From NCBI GenBank assembly GCA_016937135.1, contig JAFGWO010000142.1:1-11284 (forward strand): 11,284 bases of DNA, written 5' to 3'. The translations under genes were made by a program, and so were the position numbers. Below the pieces are notes generated by a model that saw only the letters and a program-made list of their open reading frames with translations, did no database searches and was not told where the DNA came from. This DNA is from Pseudomonadota bacterium (lineage in GTDB: Bacteria > BMS3Abin14). Positions 6,602 to 11,284 of this stretch are shown here, piece after piece (the first letter of the stretch is position 1; each line of letters opens with the position of its first letter).

Positions 6602-7330
6602 TTGATCCTTTTCGTTGACGTCAACAAGTGGTTTGGGCCTCTCCACGTCCTCAACAACATCAACCTTCAGATCCGACAGGGGGAAGTGGTCGTTATCTGT
6701 GGTCCCAGCGGCTCCGGGAAAAGCACACTCATAAGGACCATCAACCGACTTGAACCCATCCAGGAGGGGCGCATCGTTGTCGACGGGATGGACCTTTCCG
6801 ATCCCAAGACCAATCTGACCCTCCTCAGGGCCGAGATCGGCTTCGTTTTCCAGCAGTTCAATCTATACCCCCATATGACAGTCCTCGAGAATATCACCTT
6901 GGCCCCCGGCCTTGTGAGGCGCATGGATGCCCTTAAAGCGAAGGAGACGGCCCTGGATCTCCTTAACAAGGTCAACATTCCGGACAAGGCCAACGCCTAT
7001 CCCTCGGAGCTTTCAGGAGGACAGCAGCAGCGCGTGGCCATCGCCCGGGGCCTTGCCATGAACCCCAGGATAATGCTCTTCGATGAACCGACCTCCGCGC
7101 TGGATCCCGAAATGATAAATGAAGTCCTGGATGTCATGAAAAGTCTCGCCAGGGACGGAATGACCATGGTCTGTGTCACCCATGAGATGGGTTTTGCCAA
7201 GGAAGTCGCGGACCGCGTAATTTTCATGGACGACGGCAAGCTGGTGGAGGAAAACACCCCGGCCGAATTTTTTACACACCCGGTGAACGAACGGACGAAA
7301 GCTTTCCTGAGCAAGATCCTTTCCCATTGA
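6602..7330 (+). CDS. Polar amino-acid ABC transporter ATP-binding protein (GlnQ/AapP/BztD-like)
   Basis: This 242-residue cytoplasmic ATPase would power the adjacent permease. It has all ABC motifs: Walker A GPSGSGKS (34-41), Q-loop FQQF with Q84, signature LSGGQQQR (137-144), Walker B IMLFDEP (157-163) with catalytic E162, D-loop SALD (165-168) and switch H194 in THEMGFA. The sequence phrasing ([25 protein letters not shown]) is typical of the polar amino-acid uptake family. The chosen start is TTG at 6602, giving [12 protein letters not shown]. It matches the usual family N terminus, has GGGAGG at 6591-6596 with a five-base gap, and gives the normal length of ~240 residues. An upstream in-frame TTG at 6584 would add six residues but has no comparable ribosome site. 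It is the first gene of the operon. Confidence 0.96.
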   Translation: MILFVDVNKWFGPLHVLNNINLQIRQGEVVVICGPSGSGKSTLIRTINRLEPIQEGRIVVDGMDLSDPKTNLTLLRAEIGFVFQQFNLYPHMTVLENITLAPGLVRRMDALKAKETALDLLNKVNIPDKANAYPSELSGGQQQRVAIARGLAMNPRIMLFDEPTSALDPEMINEVLDVMKSLARDGMTMVCVTHEMGFAKEVADRVIFMDDGKLVEENTPAEFFTHPVNERTKAFLSKILSH

Positions 7331-7367
7331 AAAAATGGGTTTAACCGGGTCCCGCCCCGTCGGGATC
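7323..7367 (+). other. Two small hairpins between the ATPase and binding-protein genes
   Basis: CCCATT/AATGGG (7323-7328 with 7334-7339, GAAAA loop) spans the ATPase stop codon. GGTCCCG/CGGGATC (7348-7354 with 7361-7367, one G-T pair, six-base loop) follows. Neither has a proper T tract, so they are more likely RNA-processing or stability elements than terminators. The binding protein is usually made in excess of the other transport components, and such hairpins could help set that ratio. Confidence 0.3.
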
Positions 7368-7417
7368 ACCCCTTCGGAGCGGCTTTTGTCCCAATTTCCT
7401 CATAAAGGAGGCAAATC

Positions 7418-8257
7418 ATGAAGATCCAGAGAATCGCTTTTCTTGCGGTGGCCCTGGCGATGGCGGGGGCCCTGATGGTTCCGTCCCCCGTTCTGGCCGG
7501 ACCAACCTACGACAAGGTCATGGCCGACAAGGTGGTCCGGGCCGGCATCATGACCGATTCGATCCCCGGCGCTTTCTACAACGAGAACAAGGAATGGGTG
7601 GGGTTTGACGTGGACATGGCCGAGGAGATCGCGCGGCGGATCGGGGCCAAGCTCGAAAGGGTTTCGGTAACCAACAAAACCAGGATCGCTTTTGTGCAGC
7701 AGGGCCGCATCGACATGTCGGTAGCCAACATGACCCACAAGAGGGAGCGGGACAAATCCATCGATTTTTCCATCACCTACTTCTTCGATGGCCAGAAAAT
7801 GCTCGCCAAAAAGGGAAAATACACCAAACTTTCCGAATTCGTGGGCAAGAAGATCGCGACCATGCAGGGGACAACCAGCGAAATCAACGTCAAAAACCTC
7901 CTCAAGGACCTCGGCGATCCTGATTACGAAAAGAACGTCATCTCCTTCCAGAAGGAATCCGAGTGCTTCCAGGCCCTGCGCATGGGCAGGGTCGAAGCCT
8001 GGTCAACGGACAGCACGATCCTCCTCGGTTACGCCGCCCAGGCGCCGGGGGAATTTGAGCTTGTGGGTGATTTCTTCAGCGACGAGCCCTATGGCATCGG
8101 GCTTCCCGAGGATGATTCAAAGTGGAGGGACACGATCAACTTCACCATCCAGGATATGTGGGCCGATGGCACCTACATGAAGATCTACAACAAATGGTAT
8201 GGCCCTGACACCAAGTATTTCTTCCCCATGACCGAAAAAATCGAAATGTGGCCGTAA
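7418..8257 (+). CDS. Periplasmic polar amino-acid binding protein (SBP_bac_3 family) of the ABC transporter
   Basis: This 279-residue secreted solute-binding protein captures amino acids for the adjacent permease. The Sec signal peptide (1-27, with cleavage likely after SPVLA) has no lipobox. The type II periplasmic fold is clear: VVRAGIMTDSIPGAFYNENKEWVGFDVDMAEEIA, then R89 in NKTRIAFVQQGRIDM, expected to bind the ligand alpha-carboxylate. It continues with the hinge motif GTTSE (151-155) and D198 in AWSTDSTILL, expected to bind the alpha-amino group. The ligand is not readable from this. Similarity of wording to GltI/BztA-type proteins and the asparaginase domain downstream favour Glu/Gln/Asp/Asn, which is inference. 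A near-consensus AAAGGAGG stands about six bases before the ATG, so strong translation is expected. Confidence 0.94.
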   Translation: MKIQRIAFLAVALAMAGALMVPSPVLAGPTYDKVMADKVVRAGIMTDSIPGAFYNENKEWVGFDVDMAEEIARRIGAKLERVSVTNKTRIAFVQQGRIDMSVANMTHKRERDKSIDFSITYFFDGQKMLAKKGKYTKLSEFVGKKIATMQGTTSEINVKNLLKDLGDPDYEKNVISFQKESECFQALRMGRVEAWSTDSTILLGYAAQAPGEFELVGDFFSDEPYGIGLPEDDSKWRDTINFTIQDMWADGTYMKIYNKWYGPDTKYFFPMTEKIEMWP

Positions 8258-8280
8258 TTTTCAAAACATATTAACTTTTT

Positions 8281-8315
8281 TCAGGCGGGCCCGGCAAGCT
8301 GGCGGGTCCGCCTGA
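8281..8315 (+). other. Strong intercistronic hairpin between binding-protein and permease genes
   Basis: Arms 8282-8293 and 8303-8314 form a 12-base-pair GC-rich stem with one G-T wobble, closed by an extra T-A pair (8281/8315), around a nine-base loop. It is followed by ATCCTGAAAAA rather than a T tract, so it is not a standard terminator on this strand. On the other strand it is followed by A residues, so it is not one there either. Such hairpins after a binding-protein gene commonly protect the upstream mRNA from 3' exonucleases, as in malE-malF. That role is inferred here. Confidence 0.65.
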
Positions 8316-8345
8316 TCCTGAAAAACGGCAGAATCAAAAAAACCG

Positions 8346-10140
8346 ATGCTCGGCTACTGGCTTGAAAAGCGATGGCTTCAGTACATTGTCCTCCTGATCC
8401 TGGTGGCGGGGGCCGTTGTTTACTGGGGCTTCTTCTTCGATTTCGGCTACGACTTTGAGTGGTCGGTCCTCTACCGGACCAACCAGACCTACGGGGAGGT
8501 CCTGGGCCTGAGCCTCCTCACCGGCCTCAAGCTGACGGTCCTGATCACGCTCATCAGCGCCGCGGTAGCCCTCGTCCTGGGGACGATCATCGGTCTGGGC
8601 CGCCTCTCGTCCTTTGCGCCGGTCTATTGGGTCTCCACCGCCTATGTGGAGTTTTTCAGAAATACCCCCCTGCTGGTCCAGCTGTTTTTCTGGTATTTTG
8701 CCATGCCGATGGCCCTTCCCGTGGGCGTCCGTGAACTGATTTTTTCCCGTTCCCCTGTCAGCTACGAGTTCCTGTCGGCGACCGCGGGCCTTTCCATCTA
8801 CACCGCCTCCTTTATCGCCGAGGTTGTGAGGGCCGGCCTTCAGTCCATCCCCAGGGGCCTTCTCGAGGCAGCCTATTCGTCAGGACTCACCTATTTCCAG
8901 GTCCTGCGCACCATTATTTTGCCCCTTGCCTTTCGCGCGATCATCCCGCCCCTCGGAAGCGAATTCCTCAGCCATATGAAGAACACATCCCTGGCCATGG
9001 TGGTCGGGGTTGGAGAACTGACCTGGCAATCCCAGCAGATCGAATCCCTGACTTTCCGGGGCTTCGAGGCAACCACAGCCGCAACCCTTATTTATCTGGC
9101 CCTTTCCCTCATCATCTCTTCCTTCAACAATGCCGTGAACATCAGGCTCCGGGTGGGCCAACGCCCCGAAAAAAGCCTTGCCTCCACCCTGGGCGACCTG
9201 ATGTTCTGGCCTTTCGAGCGAATCTGGGGGGTCCTTGTCCGCCCCGTCCGCTGGATCTTTTTCCGGAAAAAACGGAGCGTCCTGCAGTACAGCCCTTTCC
9301 AGGCCGGCATCCGCGTTGCGGCAAGATGGTTTTTAAGAGGCTTCGGGCTTCTGGTCCGGGGGGGGTTTGCCGGGGGGCTCGTCTATCTCCTCTATGTGGC
9401 AGGCCGCGGCCTGGCCTCGTTAAACTGGAAAATCGTCTGGGAGAATCTGGGAACCCTCCTGATCTGGAGGTTCCCCGCCGGGGGGGAATCGGAACTGTTC
9501 TGGGGTCTGGGCGGACTGAGCTTTTCCATCCTCATGGCCCTGATCGCCATCGGAGTCAGCTTCTGGATAGGACTGGCCATGGGGCTCGGACGCCTGAGCA
9601 CCATCCTCTTCATCAGGATTCCCTCCATTATCTACATTGAAATCATCCGAGGCACCCCTTTGCTTATGGTCATCTTCTGGATCTATTTCTTCCTTCCCAT
9701 TTTCATCAAGACCTACCTGAACGTGTTCTGGAGCGCCACCATAGCTCTGACCCTGTTTACCGGGGCGTATCTGGCCGAAATCGTCCGGGGGGGGAATACA
9801 GAACATCCCGCGGGGGCAGTTTGAGGCCGCCAAAAGCACGGGTTTGAATTACTGGCAGACGATGCGCCATATCATCCTCCCCCAGGCCTTGAAGCAGATG
9901 ATCCCCGCCATCGTGGGGCAGTTTATCGCCATCTTCAAGGACACATCCCTCGCTTTTGTCATCGGGGTCCTCGAACTGACCTTCGTGGCACAGATGATCA
10001 ACAACCGCCTTATGGTCTATCCCTTCGAAATCTATACAAGCGTCGCCGTCCTTTACTTTATCTGCTGCTACTCCATGAGCCTCATCGCCCGCAGGCTCGA
10101 GAAACGCCTGTCCCACGAAAAAGTCCTTCTCAACCTGTAG
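8346..10140 (+). pseudogene. Amino-acid ABC transporter double permease (two fused MetI-like domains), frameshifted at a G8 run
   Basis: This encodes the membrane channel of the transporter. Reading is in one frame from 8346 to ~9794, then shifted by one base to the stop at 10138-10140; the unshifted frame stops at 9822-9824. Removing one G from the run at 9787-9794 restores a continuous protein of about 597 residues. Domain 1 (about 50-270) has the EAA loop EAAYSSGLTYFQVLRTIILP at 174-193. A linker with two hydrophobic segments follows (about 285-370). Domain 2 (about 385-590) contains IRGTPLL, and a second EAA loop, EAAKSTGLNYWQTMRHIILP, starting near 493 just after the shift. The layout is like BztB and BztC joined. 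No Shine-Dalgarno precedes the ATG. Because downstream coding is intact, a sequencing error, slippage or recent mutation are all possible; I call it broken only as written. Confidence 0.85.
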
Positions 10141-10158
10141 GAAAAAAGGGAAACCGTT

Positions 10159-10668
10159 ATGCCCGAGACGATCCGGATCCTGACGACGGGGGGAACGATA
10201 GACAAGGTCTATTTCGACGCGGCCAGCGCGTTCGAAATAGGCGAACCGCAGGTCGCCGCGGTCCTTCGCGATGCCAACATCACGGTTCCGGTAAAGGTCA
10301 CGTCCCTTCTTCGGAAGGACAGCCTGGACATGACGGCCCAGGACCGTCTGGTCATCCGGAAAAACGCGGCGGATTTTCCCGAACGGATGGTGGTCATCAC
10401 CCATGGGACGGACACCATGGTGGAAACGGCCCGTTTTCTCGAGGGGCTTCCTGGAAAAGTCATTGTCCTGACGGGGGCCATGCAGCCCGCCCTCTTCCGG
10501 GGAACGGATGCCATTTTCAATATCGGGGCAGCCCTCACCGCGGTCCAGATTCTTCCTGAAGGGGTCCACATCGCTATGAACGGGAGGGTCTTCCACCCGG
10601 ACGGCGTCCGGAAAAACCGCGAGGCCAACATCTTCGAGGAAACGGGAACCAGCCGGGAGAAAGGGTGA
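10159..10668 (+). CDS. Stand-alone N-terminal asparaginase-domain protein
   Basis: The product has 169 residues, about half the ~330 of full type I/II asparaginases, and corresponds to their N-terminal catalytic domain. The visible motifs are TTGGTID (T13, equivalent to the nucleophile T12 of E. coli AnsB), Y18 in the flexible-loop region, S55 in KDSLDM, and THGTDTM with T84-D85, equivalent to T89-D90. LTGAMQP follows. The Lys of the second catalytic triad (K162 in AnsB) is not evident, and the C-terminal domain is absent. The stop is followed directly by terminators, so there is no sign of a broken second half. Short single-domain homologues are known, so this is probably a real form rather than a truncation. 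It begins 18 bases after the permease stop, with a weak AAAAAGGG site. Hydrolysis of Asn/Gln or a related amide is plausible but unproven. Confidence 0.82.
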   Translation: MPETIRILTTGGTIDKVYFDAASAFEIGEPQVAAVLRDANITVPVKVTSLLRKDSLDMTAQDRLVIRKNAADFPERMVVITHGTDTMVETARFLEGLPGKVIVLTGAMQPALFRGTDAIFNIGAALTAVQILPEGVHIAMNGRVFHPDGVRKNREANIFEETGTSREKG

Positions 10669-10686
10669 ATCACCGGGAAAAGGAGG

Positions 10687-10710
10687 AAAAACCGCAGGGT
10701 GGTTTTTTTT
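10687..10710. terminator. Small A/T-flanked hairpin, possible bidirectional terminator
   Basis: AAAAACC (10687-10693) pairs with GGTTTTT (10701-10707) around a seven-base loop. On the plus strand the stem runs into extra T (to 10710). On the minus strand the 3' arm itself ends GGTTTTT. It could help end the asparaginase transcript and also end ruvB, which stops 14 bases away. The stem is mostly A-T, so strength is uncertain. Confidence 0.45.
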
Positions 10711-10723
10711 CTATGGACCTTTT

Positions 10724-11284
10724 TCAGTCGGGATCAAAAAGTTCTTTTTGTGATCCCGACTCTTTTTTTACCTTTCCGAGGTGCCGGTAAGCGATTTCGG
10801 TGGCGGTCCTGCCCCGCGGCGTCCGCTGGATATAGCCTTCCTGAAGGAGAAAGGGTTCGCACAGGTCTTCGATGGTATCCCTTTCCTCGCCGACCGCCGC
10901 CGCGATCGTCTCGATCCCGACAGGCCCCCCCCCGAATTTGTGGATGATGCTCTCGAGGACGGCGCGGTCAAGGGAATCCAGACCCCCCTCGTCCACCTGA
11001 AGCCGCTCGAGGGTGTGGCGGGCAATATCGAGGGTGATGACGTCCTCGCCCCGAACCTGGCAGAAATCCCTGGCCCTTCTCATAAGCCGGTTCGCCACCC
11101 GGGGCGTTCCCCGCGACCGCCGGGCGATCTCGCAAGCGGTATCCGGTTCAACTTTTACCCCGAGGATGACGGAGGATCTGGCCACAATAGCGGTCAGTTC
11201 AGGGACGGAGTAGAAATGGAGCCTCGACACCACCCCGAAGCGATCCCGGAAGGGAGAGGACAAAAGCCCCATGCGGGTCGTGGC
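10724..11284 (-). CDS. ruvB: Holliday-junction branch-migration helicase RuvB, C-terminal part (5' end beyond window)
   Basis: RuvB is the hexameric AAA+ motor that, with RuvA, drives branch migration of Holliday junctions. The 186 visible residues begin [17 protein letters not shown], the conserved segment carrying the arginine-finger motif of the ATPase core. The small AAA+ lid follows ([22 protein letters not shown], sensor 2 region). The winged-helix DNA-binding domain then follows ([34 protein letters not shown] ... [21 protein letters not shown]). A short tail ends ELFDPD. The frame stays open through base 11284, so the Walker A/B half is outside the window; an internal Met at 11272 is not the start. 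The gene converges on the transporter operon, and its last codons lie in that operon's terminator stem. Confidence 0.97.
   Translation of the reverse strand, partial: ATTRMGLLSSPFRDRFGVVSRLHFYSVPELTAIVARSSVILGVKVEPDTACEIARRSRGTPRVANRLMRRARDFCQVRGEDVITLDIARHTLERLQVDEGGLDSLDRAVLESIIHKFGGGPVGIETIAAAVGEERDTIEDLCEPFLLQEGYIQRTPRGRTATEIAYRHLGKVKKESGSQKELFDPD
10727..10769 (+). terminator. Rho-independent terminator of the transporter/asparaginase operon
   Basis: A perfect 10-base-pair stem (GTCGGGATCA at 10727-10736 with TGATCCCGAC at 10751-10760) encloses a further A/T-rich pairing. It is followed on the plus strand by TCTTTTTTT (10761-10769). This is a classic intrinsic terminator for the rightward operon. 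The 3' end of ruvB, on the other strand, is encoded across the same stem. Confidence 0.85.

Noticed and set aside
9844..10140. Separate small 98-residue permease gene
   Set aside because: It starts inside an EAA loop with no ribosome site, and the missing first half of the domain is just upstream in another frame. It is the tail of the frameshifted permease.
9757..10596. 279-residue minus-strand open frame
   Set aside because: It is antisense to the end of the permease and to the asparaginase gene, both with strong motifs. The minus frame is His/Asp/Gly-rich and featureless.
1..11284. CRISPR arrays, tRNA/rRNA genes, insertion sequences, toxin-antitoxin or phage-defence genes
   Set aside because: I looked for repeat-spacer periodicity, transposase or terminal inverted repeats, and known RNA signatures on both strands, and saw none.

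Overview
The window reads as an ordinary chromosomal segment of a Gram-negative bacterium of moderately high GC. Its style recalls the former Deltaproteobacteria (Desulfobacterota/Desulfuromonadota). That placement is an inference from gene content: Der beside a peptidase-MA/TPR protein, a lipoprotein nuclease with an OB-like tail, and a tandem-permease polar amino-acid ABC transporter. No rRNA, tRNA, CRISPR array, insertion sequence or phage gene was seen. No gene-free stretch exceeds 300 bases; the longest is 6366-6601.

Left block (1-5032, minus strand). Five genes are read leftward: a lipoprotein staphylococcal-type nuclease (SNase), a membrane-anchored TPR/peptidase-MA protein, the ribosome-assembly GTPase Der, a DEDDy 3'-5' exonuclease-like protein, and an MscS-type mechanosensitive channel that runs off the left edge. 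Most junctions are tight: a 30-base gap, a 3-base gap and an ATGA overlap. The exception is a 128-base purine/pyrimidine-biased gap between Der and the exonuclease. Together they look like one or two leftward transcription units.

Middle (5085-6365, plus strand). A divergently transcribed exported protein has a thioredoxin-like domain with a degenerate active site (DxxC in place of CxxC) and a C-terminal half I do not recognise. Its best promoter candidate lies inside the leader codons of the nuclease gene.

Right block (6602-10668, plus strand). This is a polar amino-acid uptake operon: ATPase, periplasmic binding protein, a double permease (two MetI-like domains in one gene), and a stand-alone N-terminal asparaginase domain. 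The layout resembles the Glu/Gln/Asp/Asn transporters of the Bzt/Aap type, and the asparaginase domain hints at amide or acidic amino-acid use. The permease is interrupted by a one-base frameshift in a run of eight G, just before its second EAA loop. A strong hairpin separates the binding-protein and permease genes. A terminator ends the operon, and its stem also encodes the last residues of the convergent gene.

Right edge (10724-11284, minus strand). The C-terminal half of the Holliday-junction helicase RuvB enters from the right edge.

I see no convincing wholly new system. The points most worth checking are the G8 frameshift, the degenerate thioredoxin with its unknown C-terminal domain, and the short asparaginase in the transporter operon.
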